From assembly GCA_900547045.1 (NCBI GenBank), contig URFB01000063.1, positions 1 through 7,028 of the forward strand: DNA of 7,028 nt, in the 5' to 3' direction. This document shows positions 1 through 6,593 of this stretch, one piece after another. A model generated the notes under the pieces. It saw only the letters and a program-made list of their open reading frames with translations, was not told the DNA's origin and did not search any database. This DNA is from an uncultured Mollicutes bacterium. GTDB taxonomy: Bacteria; Bacillota_I; Bacilli_A; Acholeplasmatales; Anaeroplasmataceae. How positions within the stretch are numbered: the first letter of the stretch is position 1; each line of letters begins with the position of its first letter. The position numbers were made by a program, and so were the translations under genes.

Positions 1-445
1 TATGATCAATAGCGGGATTAGAGTGGATGATACATTGATACATATTACCTCTTGTAACAATACAGGCATCCTTAAATAAGAAATCCTCATCAATATTAAT
101 CTTATAATAATCCTTAATATTATCAATCATTCTATGTGCTCTTTGAAGCCTGGTATCAATAATATTTTGAGAAAAATCATAAAGCTCCTTAGGAATAATA
201 TTATTCTTAAAATAACAAACAATATGAACAGTTTGACCCTTATGGAAGGTGGAAAGCTCCATACCCTTTAGAACCTTCACACCAATTTCCTTACCATAGC
301 TATAGGCCTCATCAACGCCAAAGACGCTGTCATGGTCAGTTAAACCCATAATGTCGATTTTTTTATCATGAGCTAAATTAATTAGTTCCTTAACTGGTAA
401 AATTCCATCAGAATATTTAGAATGATTATGTAAATCAATTTTCAT
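1..445 (-). CDS. PHP-domain metal-dependent phosphoesterase (3' part cut by window edge)
   Basis: Only the first 148 codons are visible; the reading frame runs off the left edge without a stop. The N-terminus carries the PHP metal-site signature: H6-x-H8 and D13 (motif HNHSKYSDG), H38 in LTDHDS, and E63 in GMELS. This is the layout of the TrpH/YciV-like branch, whose studied members hydrolyse 3',5'-bisphosphonucleotides or short 5' ends of RNA/DNA, probably in the cytoplasm; family members are usually about 250-290 residues. The exact substrate cannot be told here. The ATG lies 2 bp past the parC stop, and its only Shine-Dalgarno candidate (GAGG inside the parC end, 13 nt away) is poorly spaced, so translation probably depends on coupling to parC as the third gene of the parE operon. 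Where homologues often have Arg-Pro-His, this one reads R132-G133-N134. The family is sure, the specific function is not. Confidence 0.88.
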   Translation of the reverse strand, partial: MKIDLHNHSKYSDGILPVKELINLAHDKKIDIMGLTDHDSVFGVDEAYSYGKEIGVKVLKGMELSTFHKGQTVHIVCYFKNNIIPKELYDFSQNIIDTRLQRAHRMIDNIKDYYKINIDEDFLFKDACIVTRGNMYQCIIHSNPAIDH

Positions 446-447
446 AA

Positions 448-3117
448 TTATTTAAAATCCTCATCATCAAATAAAGAAACCTTTTTAAACTCAACGTCGT
501 TTTTATCTTCCTTAGCTTCATTCTTTAAAATTTCATCAAGCTCATCCTCGATGCTACGCTGTCTTGAGGCCTTAATTGGCTTTTCTTCCATGTTTTCAAA
601 GCTAAAAACATCAATATTATTATCCTTTTCAAGTAAATAATCATCAGATAATTCAGCATCAGGGCTTTGCGGTGCCTGAAGCCTCATAGCTGATGGCTCA
701 CCTAAGCCTTCAGCTAAAATATTAATACCTGCATCAGCCTTTTCATACTTAATATCAAAGGCATTCTTTACATCTACTCCATCAGTATATTGAATTGTTA
801 GTAAAACATTTTCCTTATATTGATTTGGTGTCATTGCCTTCGCATCAACTAGATAGTAAGGATTAGATTTGATTTTCTTAATAACCGGCTGACCGGCACG
901 AGCACGCTTAGATAAATTTAGATCTGTTACTGGCATACGCTTTAGAGTACCACGCTTTGTTAATAATAAAATATCATCATTTTTATTAGCATAGAAGGCA
1001 CTAACTAAATAATCATTTGGTTTAAGTGCAATGGCCTTAATACCACCAGCTGTTGTACCATATAGGGCAACATCTGAGGCTCTAAATCTTAGTGCATCAC
1101 AATCATGAGTTAAGCATATAATTTCAAGAGGATTTGATGTCATATCAACGCTGATTAGCTCATCAGCATCCTGAAGCTTCATCGCTCTTACAGCCTTTGT
1201 ATATCTTGATACAACGAAATCACTTAGCTTAGTTTGCTTAATTAAACCATTTTTAGTTGTTAAAAGCACATTTGTTTTATCATCAAATTTTGAAATAATA
1301 AAGACACGAATTAGCTTTTCAACTGGTGAAATGGTTGCGATATTATTAATATATGAACCAATATCCTTCATCTTACATTCATCAACCTTAAAGATTGGAA
1401 TATAAACAAAGCTTCCTAGGTTAGTAAATCCTAGCATTACATCGGTTGTAGAAACCTCACCTTCAAAGACAATTGTATCCTTTTCCTTAATTGTATTAAG
1501 CTTTGATAAATTATAATTTTTAATTGAAACACGCTTTAAATAGCCATCTCTTGTAGCTACAAAGTAATTTTGTTCCTTTTGTATTAAATCCTGCTCATCA
1601 ATTGTTAAATCAGAAATTTCATGCTGAATTTCCGTTCTTCTTGGTGTAACAATATTCTTCTTCATATCAACAAGCTCCTGCTTGATGACCTTTAAAAGCT
1701 TTTTATCAGAATTTAAGATTGCATTGTATTCTACAATACTCTTGTTTAAGGCTTCCTTCTCCTCGTATAGGGCTGTAACATCGGTATTAGATAAACGATA
1801 TAGCTGCATTGTTACAATAGCCTCAGCCTGACGCTCAGAGAAAGCAAATTTTGAAACCAAGTTATCCTTAGAGTCAGCCTTATTTTTTGATTCACGAATA
1901 GTCTTAATTACCTCATCAAGGATTGAAACCATCTTAATAAGACCTTCTACAATATGAAGACGATCTTGGGCCTTTTGAAGTAAATAATTTGTACGATTTG
2001 TAATAACATCCTTTTGATGATCAATATAGGCATCTAGGATTTGTAGGACACCAAGACGCTCGGGTCTTTGGTTTCTAATTACAACCATATTATATTTAAG
2101 ATTAACCTGTAAATCAGTATTTTTTAATAAATAATTTAAAATAGCTGCTTCATTAGCACCCTTTTTAAGGTCAATTGCGATACGAAGTCCCTGACGGTCA
2201 GACTCATCTCTAACCTCTTGGATTCCATCAACCTTACGGTCAATTCTTAGCTGGTCAATACGCTCAACTGTTTTTTGCTTATTAGTATCAAAAGGAATTT
2301 CTGTAACAACGATACGCTTTTGATTATCGCCAAAATCCTCATAAGAAATCTTAGACTTTACAACGACAGTTCCAGCTCCGGTAAGGAAAGCCTCCTTAAT
2401 ACCATTAATACCCTGAACAATACCACCGGTAGGGAAATCAGGACCTGGCATAATTGTTAAAAGCTCATCAATTGTCATATTAGGATGATCAATTTTATAG
2501 ATAGTGGCGTCAATTGTTTCGGCTAAATTATGAGTTGGAATATAGGTTGCATAACCAGATGAAATACCAACTGAGCCGTTAACTAAAAGGTTAGGAAACT
2601 TAGCTGGTAAAACAGTAGGCTCCTTTTCCTCACCATCAAAGTTATCAATAAAGGGAACCGTATTTTTATCAATGTCCTCTAGTAAATAATCTGCATTTTT
2701 AGAAAGACGTGATTCGGTGTAACGCATTGCTGCGGGGCCATCACCATCAATTGAACCATTGTTTCCTTGCATATCAATCAAAGGAACTGACATACGCCAT
2801 TCTTGGCTCATACGAACCATCGCCTCGTAAATTGATGAGTCACCATGTGGGTGATACTTACCCATTACCTCACCACAGACACGAGCTGATTTTTTATATT
2901 GGCTTGTTGAGGTGATTTTCATATGATTCATTGCATATAAAATACGACGCTGAACGGGCTTTAGTCCATCTCTTACATCGGGGATGGCACGCTCCTGAAT
3001 AATTGCCTTAGAATAACGACCAAAGCGGTCTCCTAATACGTCCTCTAAACGCTCATATTGGAAGGTTTCTTTTTGGAACATATCAAGCTTATTTTTTAAA
3101 TTTTCTTTCTTTGCCAT
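448..3117 (-). CDS. parC: DNA topoisomerase IV subunit A
   Basis: This is the DNA-cleaving and religating subunit of topoisomerase IV, which with ParE (A2B2) decatenates replicated chromosomes and relaxes supercoils in the nucleoid. The N-terminal winged-helix/tower domain holds the catalytic Tyr133 in AAMRYTE. The quinolone-determining region is HPHGDSSIYEAMVRM, where S94 and E98 match staphylococcal GrlA S80 and E84, so no classic resistance substitution is seen. The context GNNGSIDGDGPAAMRYTE is ParC-like rather than GyrA-like. The C-terminal beta-pinwheel starts near residue 510; it lacks a true GyrA box (QRRGGKG) and has only a degenerate KRARAGQP, again favouring ParC. At 889 residues it is longer than the usual roughly 800, through about 15 extra N-terminal residues and an acidic tail (about 818-889). 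The start ATG has AGGAG 7 nt upstream, overlapping the parE stop, so the pair is likely coupled. Confidence 0.96.
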   Translation of the reverse strand: MAKKENLKNKLDMFQKETFQYERLEDVLGDRFGRYSKAIIQERAIPDVRDGLKPVQRRILYAMNHMKITSTSQYKKSARVCGEVMGKYHPHGDSSIYEAMVRMSQEWRMSVPLIDMQGNNGSIDGDGPAAMRYTESRLSKNADYLLEDIDKNTVPFIDNFDGEEKEPTVLPAKFPNLLVNGSVGISSGYATYIPTHNLAETIDATIYKIDHPNMTIDELLTIMPGPDFPTGGIVQGINGIKEAFLTGAGTVVVKSKISYEDFGDNQKRIVVTEIPFDTNKQKTVERIDQLRIDRKVDGIQEVRDESDRQGLRIAIDLKKGANEAAILNYLLKNTDLQVNLKYNMVVIRNQRPERLGVLQILDAYIDHQKDVITNRTNYLLQKAQDRLHIVEGLIKMVSILDEVIKTIRESKNKADSKDNLVSKFAFSERQAEAIVTMQLYRLSNTDVTALYEEKEALNKSIVEYNAILNSDKKLLKVIKQELVDMKKNIVTPRRTEIQHEISDLTIDEQDLIQKEQNYFVATRDGYLKRVSIKNYNLSKLNTIKEKDTIVFEGEVSTTDVMLGFTNLGSFVYIPIFKVDECKMKDIGSYINNIATISPVEKLIRVFIISKFDDKTNVLLTTKNGLIKQTKLSDFVVSRYTKAVRAMKLQDADELISVDMTSNPLEIICLTHDCDALRFRASDVALYGTTAGGIKAIALKPNDYLVSAFYANKNDDILLLTKRGTLKRMPVTDLNLSKRARAGQPVIKKIKSNPYYLVDAKAMTPNQYKENVLLTIQYTDGVDVKNAFDIKYEKADAGINILAEGLGEPSAMRLQAPQSPDAELSDDYLLEKDNNIDVFSFENMEEKPIKASRQRSIEDELDEILKNEAKEDKNDVEFKKVSLFDDEDFK

Positions 3118-3130
3118 AAAAAAACTCCTA
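3118..3130 (-). promoter_or_regulatory. parC ribosome binding site overlapping the parE stop
   Basis: Read on the minus strand, the parE stop TAG is directly followed by GAG, so TAGGAG serves both as stop and as Shine-Dalgarno sequence. It is followed by seven T and then the parC ATG. The arrangement supports co-transcription and translational coupling, which would help keep the two topoisomerase IV subunits in balance. Confidence 0.75.
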
Positions 3131-5062
3131 TAAATTATCTATTTGAATTTCATCTTCAAGAGTAAAGGCAACATGATTTTCAAGCCATGTACGACGTCTT
3201 GCGGCATCATCACCCATTAGAAGATTAACCTCAGACTCGGCTTCATCTAGATCCTCAACACGAACCTGAATTAATGTTCTAGATTCAGGATTCATAGTTG
3301 TTTCCCAAAGCTGCTCGGCGTTCATTTCACCAAGTCCCTTGAATCGTTGGATAATTAATGAATCCTTTTGATACTTATTTGTATATTGTGATAATTCATC
3401 AGTTGTATATAAATACTTAACAACTGGATTCTTACCCTTAACTGTTACCTTAAATAGCGGTGGTAGGGCAATATAAACACGACCATCCTCAATTAATGGT
3501 CTCATATATCTAAAGAAGAATGTTAAAAGCAAAATTTGAATATGGGCTCCATCATCATCGGCATCGGTCATGATAATTACCTTTTTATAATTACATTTTT
3601 TAATATCAAATTTATCACCAAAATCAGCACCGATTGTATAAATCATAGTAGCGATTTCTTGATTTTGTAATGCATTTTCCTGATTAGCACGCTCAGTATT
3701 TAAGACCTTACCTCTTAGTGGTAGAATGGCCTGGAAGCGTCTATCACGTCCTGATTTTGCAGAACCACCGGCTGAATCTCCCTCGACTAAAAATAGCTCA
3801 TTAATATCGTGATTTTTCTCCTGAGCAGGTGATAGCTTTCCTGATAAATTAAGCTCAGTCTTATCCTTCTTATCAAGTCTAATTTGATCTCTTGCCTTAC
3901 GAGATGCCTCTCTTGCCTTACGGTTTAAAAGGGCCTTTTCAACGATATATTTTGCAACATCATTGTGCTCATGTAAATAATAAATAAATTTATCATATGT
4001 TACATTATCAACGATCGTTTTAGCAATTGGTGTACCAAGCTTACCTTTTGTTTGGCCTTCAAACTCAAGGACCTCCTCTTCAACACGTACAGATACAATT
4101 GCGGTCATACCAGAACGAATATCAGTACCATCTAGATTAGCTTCCTTTTCCTTAATTAGGTTAAACTTACGAGCATAATCATTAACTGCTCTTGTAAGTC
4201 CGGTCTTGAAGCCTACCTCATGAGAACCACCATCTCTTGTTCTAACGTTGTTAGCAAATGACACAATATTTTCATCGAAGGTATCGACAAATTGAAGGGC
4301 GATTTCAACCTCAATAGGTCCCTGAACCTGATCAAAATAGCATACATCGAATAATGGCTTTTTCTTTTCATTAAGTAATGTTACATACTCAGAAATACCA
4401 TGCTCATATAAAAAGCTTTCCTGCTTATTATTCTTCTTATCAATAAGATTCATTTTTAAGCCTTTAATAAGAAAAGCTCCTTCTCTTAAGCGCTCTTTGA
4501 TTGTATCATAATTAAAAATTACGGTTGAGAATATTTTTGGATCTGGCTTAAAGGTAATAATAGTACCTGTTTTATTTGTCTTTCCAGTAACCTCAGCTTC
4601 GATTACCTTATGACCACCATCCTTAAATTGGATATGATGAATTTGTCCATCACGCATTGATTGAACATCAAAATAGGTTGATAAGGCATTTACAACCTTA
4701 CCACCAACACCGTGAAGACCTCCTGATACCTTATATCCTCCATCCTGACCAAACTTACCACCAGCATGTAGAATTGAATAAATAACCTCTAGTGAATTTA
4801 AGCCTGTTTCCTTATTTAAGCCGCAAGGAACTCCACGTCCCTGATCGGATACGGTAACTGAACCATCTTGATTTAATGAAACAGTTATTTCCTTTCCATA
4901 GCCGGCTAGAGCCTCATCAATTGCATTATCAACAAGCTCCCAAATTAAATAATGAAGTCCTCGAGAATCAGTAGAACCAATATACATACCTGGTCTTTTT
5001 CTTACAGGATCAAGTCCTGATAAAATTTGAATATCAGCATCATCGTAGTGTTTAGCTGCCAT
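3128..5062 (-). CDS. parE: DNA topoisomerase IV subunit B (ATPase)
   Basis: This is the ATP-hydrolysing subunit of topoisomerase IV. The GHKL ATPase domain is at the N-terminus: RKRPGMYIGS, then E42 (general base) and N46 (Mg2+) in ELVDNAIDEALAG, the SDQGRGVP loop, and the ATP lid GGYKVSGGLHGVG. The transducer domain has the QTK loop in FEGQTKGKLGTP. The TOPRIM domain has LVEGDSAGGSAKSGRDRRF near 427 and the metal-binding DADDDGAHI near 498. NNVRTRDGGSHEVGFK and the ending LMGDDAARRRTWLE are typical of ParE rather than GyrB. At 644 residues the length is normal. I start at ATG 5062 because AGGAAG lies 8 nt upstream; an in-frame GTG at 5071 would add three residues but overlaps that Shine-Dalgarno sequence. 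It is the first gene of the operon and lies 10 bp from parC. One mild oddity is GVGGKVVN where most relatives have GVGASVVN. Confidence 0.96.
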   Translation of the reverse strand: MAAKHYDDADIQILSGLDPVRKRPGMYIGSTDSRGLHYLIWELVDNAIDEALAGYGKEITVSLNQDGSVTVSDQGRGVPCGLNKETGLNSLEVIYSILHAGGKFGQDGGYKVSGGLHGVGGKVVNALSTYFDVQSMRDGQIHHIQFKDGGHKVIEAEVTGKTNKTGTIITFKPDPKIFSTVIFNYDTIKERLREGAFLIKGLKMNLIDKKNNKQESFLYEHGISEYVTLLNEKKKPLFDVCYFDQVQGPIEVEIALQFVDTFDENIVSFANNVRTRDGGSHEVGFKTGLTRAVNDYARKFNLIKEKEANLDGTDIRSGMTAIVSVRVEEEVLEFEGQTKGKLGTPIAKTIVDNVTYDKFIYYLHEHNDVAKYIVEKALLNRKAREASRKARDQIRLDKKDKTELNLSGKLSPAQEKNHDINELFLVEGDSAGGSAKSGRDRRFQAILPLRGKVLNTERANQENALQNQEIATMIYTIGADFGDKFDIKKCNYKKVIIMTDADDDGAHIQILLLTFFFRYMRPLIEDGRVYIALPPLFKVTVKGKNPVVKYLYTTDELSQYTNKYQKDSLIIQRFKGLGEMNAEQLWETTMNPESRTLIQVRVEDLDEAESEVNLLMGDDAARRRTWLENHVAFTLEDEIQIDNL

Positions 5063-5097
5063 AATTTCCACTTCCTAATTTCATTTTCGCATTTATG

Positions 5098-5126
5098 ATT
5101 TTATCATATTTTTGATCAATTCTCAA
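5098..5126 (-). promoter_or_regulatory. SigA-type promoter of the parE-parC-PHP operon
   Basis: On the minus strand the -35 box TTGAGA (5/6 to consensus) is separated by exactly 17 bp from the -10 box TAAAAT (5/6), which has an upstream TGA giving an extended -10 (TGnTAAAAT). Transcription should start near 5091, leaving a leader of about 29 nt before the parE ATG. The A/T-rich stretch behind the -35 box could act as an UP element. Confidence 0.8.
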
Positions 5127-5175
5127 TAAATTATCAATTTTTTTATTTTTTAAAAACCAAACAATTTAGTTTAAC

Positions 5176-5204
5176 TTGATTTATAATTTTAGGTCTTGTA
5201 TAAT
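5176..5204 (+). promoter_or_regulatory. SigA-type promoter of plsY
   Basis: TTGATT (4/6 to the -35 consensus), a 17 bp spacer and a perfect TATAAT at 5199-5204. The start point should be near 5211, giving a leader of about 20 nt that contains the GAGGT Shine-Dalgarno sequence at 5218-5222. It is back to back with the parE promoter; the two -35 boxes are about 50 bp apart. Confidence 0.8.
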
Positions 5205-5230
5205 ATTTCTAGAAAAAGAGGTATTTGTTT

Positions 5231-5944
5231 ATGATCTTAACAGCTTCCGTGGGCGTATCAGTTGCTCTTAACATATTATTTTTTATTATCGCTTATATTT
5301 TAGGCTCTATACCATTTGGAATTGTAATTGGTAAAACAATTACAGGCATTGATGTAAGAGAGTATGGTTCAAAAAATATTGGTACAACTAATTGTATTCG
5401 TGTTCTTGGAAAGAAGATAGGCTATACCGTTTTTTTCTTTGATGTATTAAAGGGTGCAATCGTTATTATACTTGTAAAATATGTCCTTGAGCCATATGGA
5501 ATAATGAATCATTATCTACCACATATCATTTATGGTGTTGGGGCTATTTTAGGTCACTTATTCTCATGCTTCTTAAAATTCAAGGGTGGAAAGGCTGTAG
5601 CTACATCTTTGGGTGTTGTACTTGCTCTTACTCCAATTCCAGCCATTTCATGTCTTGTTGTTTTTGGAATTGTCTTTTTTGCAACCGGCTATGTTTGCCT
5701 ATGTAGCTCTGCTGCAGCCTTAACAGTCGCAGCTACAGGCTGGCTTCTTCGCTTTATTGGCTACAATGGTGCTAATTTAGGTCTTATCTACCTTTGTGGA
5801 AGACCTGATATTCTTACTGTTATTCTTTATACAGTAATTGCTTTTATCTTAATTATTAAGCATAAATCAAATTTCAAGCGTTTATTAAATGGTACTGAAA
5901 ATTGCTTCAAGCATAAAAAAGATAAAGAAAATAAAGACCTATAG
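5231..5944 (+). CDS. plsY: Acyl-phosphate:glycerol-3-phosphate acyltransferase PlsY
   Basis: This is an integral membrane enzyme that moves the acyl group from acyl-phosphate (made by PlsX) to glycerol-3-phosphate, giving lysophosphatidic acid, the first step of bacterial phospholipid synthesis. The family's three motifs are present: motif 1 with S26-I27-P28 at the end of the first membrane segment and GSKNIGTTN (46-54) in the following loop; motif 2 around GH (108-109) and KFKGGKAVAT (116-125); and motif 3 GYVCLCS (153-159). The ending HKSNFKRLLNGTE is also typical. Several hydrophobic segments (about 10-34, 66-86, 98-114, 127-152, 155-175, 197-212) fit the usual multi-pass fold. At 237 residues it is longer than the usual 190-210, mainly through a loop near 175-195 and a lysine-rich tail. 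ATG 5231 has GAGGT 8 nt upstream; an in-frame TTG at 5225 lies too close to it. The gene appears monocistronic. Confidence 0.95.
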   Translation: MILTASVGVSVALNILFFIIAYILGSIPFGIVIGKTITGIDVREYGSKNIGTTNCIRVLGKKIGYTVFFFDVLKGAIVIILVKYVLEPYGIMNHYLPHIIYGVGAILGHLFSCFLKFKGGKAVATSLGVVLALTPIPAISCLVVFGIVFFATGYVCLCSSAAALTVAATGWLLRFIGYNGANLGLIYLCGRPDILTVILYTVIAFILIIKHKSNFKRLLNGTENCFKHKKDKENKDL

Positions 5945-5970
5945 GCTTTAAGCTTGTAGGTCTTTATTTT
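5930..5970. terminator. Long hairpin terminator at the plsY end, probably bidirectional
   Basis: AATAAAGACCTA (5930-5941) pairs perfectly with TAGGTCTTTATT (5957-5968). Inner bases continue the stem with GU, AU and GC pairs to a 3-nt loop (5948-5950), about 18 bp in all. The T run TTTATTTT serves plsY on the plus strand. On the minus strand the stem is followed by a T-rich run (complement of 5911-5930), so it could back up the yneF terminator. The left arm is made of the last plsY codons and the stop codon lies inside the stem. Confidence 0.8.
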
Positions 5971-5973
5971 ATG

Positions 5974-5996
5974 AAAAAAGGATGCCAAAAGCATCC
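5974..5996 (-). terminator. Rho-independent terminator of yneF
   Basis: On the minus strand GGATGC, a 5-nt loop (TTTTG) and GCATCC form a six-pair stem followed directly by six T. It begins 15 bp past the yneF stop codon and ends transcription towards plsY. Confidence 0.85.
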
Positions 5997-6011
5997 ATAA
6001 TTTTTATTAAA

Positions 6012-6227
6012 TTATTTATTTTCTTCCATTGAACGCATAACTGCACGAACCTGCTTCTCAGATGGAGTACGTCCCATTTGACTAAACATCGCACGAATCA
6101 TTTTTTCATTAATTGGAGGATTTTTCTTTAATTGACGTTTAAGTAAAGTTCTTGCAACGAAGAAGCCCGCAATAAAGCCAATGATTAATACAATTATACA
6201 AATAATTAAAACCTGCCACCAAACCAT
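6012..6227 (-). CDS. yneF: UPF0154 (YneF family) small membrane protein
   Basis: A 71-residue protein with one N-terminal membrane segment (about residues 4-26, rich in Ile, Val, Leu and Gly), then a basic stretch (RTLLKRQLKK) and the family hallmark NPPINEKMIRAMFSQMGRTPSEKQ. Length and layout match the YneF/UPF0154 family of Firmicutes and mollicutes (about 70-80 residues). The predicted topology is a short outside end, a single anchor and a cytoplasmic helical tail. The function of the family is not established. The ATG has AGGAG 8 nt upstream and the gene has its own promoter and terminator, so it is probably transcribed alone. It converges on plsY and is divergent from the ferredoxin gene. 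Confidence 0.92.
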   Translation of the reverse strand: MVWWQVLIICIIVLIIGFIAGFFVARTLLKRQLKKNPPINEKMIRAMFSQMGRTPSEKQVRAVMRSMEENK

Positions 6228-6251
6228 TCTTTCAACTCCTTGCTGTACTTT

Positions 6252-6280
6252 ATTTTACACAATTTACCTTAAAATTACAA
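6252..6280 (-). promoter_or_regulatory. Probable SigA-type promoter of yneF
   Basis: On the minus strand TTGTAA (4/6 to the -35 consensus), 17 bp, then TAAAAT (5/6 to -10). The start would be near 6245, giving a leader of about 18 nt with the AGGAG Shine-Dalgarno sequence. The region is very A/T-rich, so chance matches are possible, but spacing and position both fit. Confidence 0.65.
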
Positions 6281-6334
6281 GTAAATATTCAGTTGTTTTT
6301 GTACAAATTAGCTTTTTTTATTAAAAACAAATTT

Positions 6335-6354
6335 TTGTTAAGCTTTTTTAAATA
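6335..6354 (+). promoter_or_regulatory. Possible Rex-like operator upstream of the ferredoxin promoter
   Basis: TTGTTAA, six bases, then TTAAATA. The left half and spacing match the Rex-type operator TTGTTAA-N6-TTAACAA of many Firmicutes; the right half matches at 5 of 7 positions. It lies 8 bp before the -35 box of the ferredoxin gene, a plausible target for NADH/NAD+ control. In such A/T-rich DNA it may be chance, so this is a weak call. Confidence 0.25.
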
Positions 6355-6362
6355 TGTTTGTA

Positions 6363-6392
6363 TTGTCTAACTTATGCTTTAAATGCTATAAT
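6363..6392 (+). promoter_or_regulatory. Extended -10 promoter of the ferredoxin gene
   Basis: TTGTCT (4/6 to -35) at 6363-6368, an 18 bp spacer, and a perfect TATAAT at 6387-6392 preceded by TGC, giving an extended -10. The start should be near 6399, leaving an 18-nt leader with the Shine-Dalgarno sequence. An in-frame ATG at 6354 lies upstream of this promoter and so cannot be the translation start from this transcript. Confidence 0.8.
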
Positions 6393-6401
6393 TATGCTAT
6401 C

Positions 6402-6409
6402 AAGGAGGT
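6402..6409 (+). promoter_or_regulatory. Ribosome binding site that sets the ferredoxin start
   Basis: AAGGAGGT is a near-perfect complement of the 16S rRNA 3' end, 7 nt before ATG 6417. It is among the strongest Shine-Dalgarno sequences in the window, which fits a highly expressed small ferredoxin, and it decides against the in-frame ATG 63 bp further upstream. Confidence 0.85.
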
Positions 6410-6416
6410 AATCAAT

Positions 6417-6587
6417 ATGCCAAGAAAAGTTAACGAATCTACTTGCATTGGATGTGGTGCTTGTGTAAGTGAATGTCCTGTAGGTGCAATTACTCTTGAG
6501 GATGTATCACACATTGATGCTGATACTTGTATTGACTGCGGAGCTTGCCAAGGTGCTTGTCCTGTAGGTGCAATCGACGAGGAATAA
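6417..6587 (+). CDS. 2[4Fe-4S] ferredoxin, clostridial type
   Basis: A 56-residue soluble electron carrier. Two cluster-binding motifs are complete: C10-x2-C13-x2-C16-x3-C20-Pro and C38-x2-C41-x2-C44-x3-C48-Pro, each followed by VGAI, the internal duplication typical of clostridial ferredoxins (about 55 residues). In each motif the first three cysteines serve one cluster and the fourth serves the other. Such proteins accept low-potential electrons from pyruvate:ferredoxin oxidoreductase and similar enzymes and pass them to hydrogenases, Rnf or NADP reductases; which partners exist here is not visible. Like others of its kind it is acidic. Its own extended -10 promoter, strong Shine-Dalgarno sequence and terminator mark a monocistronic, probably well expressed gene. 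An anaerobic or fermentative host is implied but not proved. Confidence 0.96.
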   Translation: MPRKVNESTCIGCGACVSECPVGAITLEDVSHIDADTCIDCGACQGACPVGAIDEE

Positions 6588-6593
6588 TAAATA

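Noticed and set aside
2275..2460. Plus-strand open frame of 61 codons inside parC
   Set aside because: It is antisense to the conserved parC core, has no family features and no Shine-Dalgarno sequence in front; it is a shadow of parC.
2709..2915. Plus-strand open frame of 68 codons inside parC
   Set aside because: It lies opposite the strongly conserved active-site region of ParC. The His/Pro-rich translation reflects the complement of the HPHGD region, and no ribosome binding site or promoter is seen.
448..3117. Possible GyrA instead of ParC
   Set aside because: No GyrA box, a ParC-type GNNGSIDGDGPAAMRYTE context, and a ParE-type partner directly upstream.
5063..5071. GTG start at 5071 for parE
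   Set aside because: The G of this GTG is the last base of the AGGAAG Shine-Dalgarno sequence, leaving no spacer; ATG 5062 has ideal spacing.
5225..5230. TTG start at 5225 for plsY
   Set aside because: It is only 2 nt from the GAGGT site, while ATG 5231 is 8 nt away and fits the family N-terminus.
6281..6353. A small RNA gene or riboswitch in the yneF-ferredoxin gap
   Set aside because: Only short A/T-rich inverted repeats are seen, with no aptamer-like conserved core and no terminator-antiterminator pair; the leaders on both sides are under 20 nt.
6374..6398. Three copies of ATGCT near the ferredoxin promoter as an operator array
   Set aside because: The copies are only 5 bp long, unevenly spaced (9 and 11 bp) and overlap the -10 box; chance is the simpler reading.
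6354..6416. N-terminal extension of the ferredoxin by 21 residues from ATG 6354
   Set aside because: The extended -10 promoter (6363-6392) and the AAGGAGGT site lie within this stretch, so it is upstream of the expected transcript start. Clostridial ferredoxins start right before the first Cys motif.
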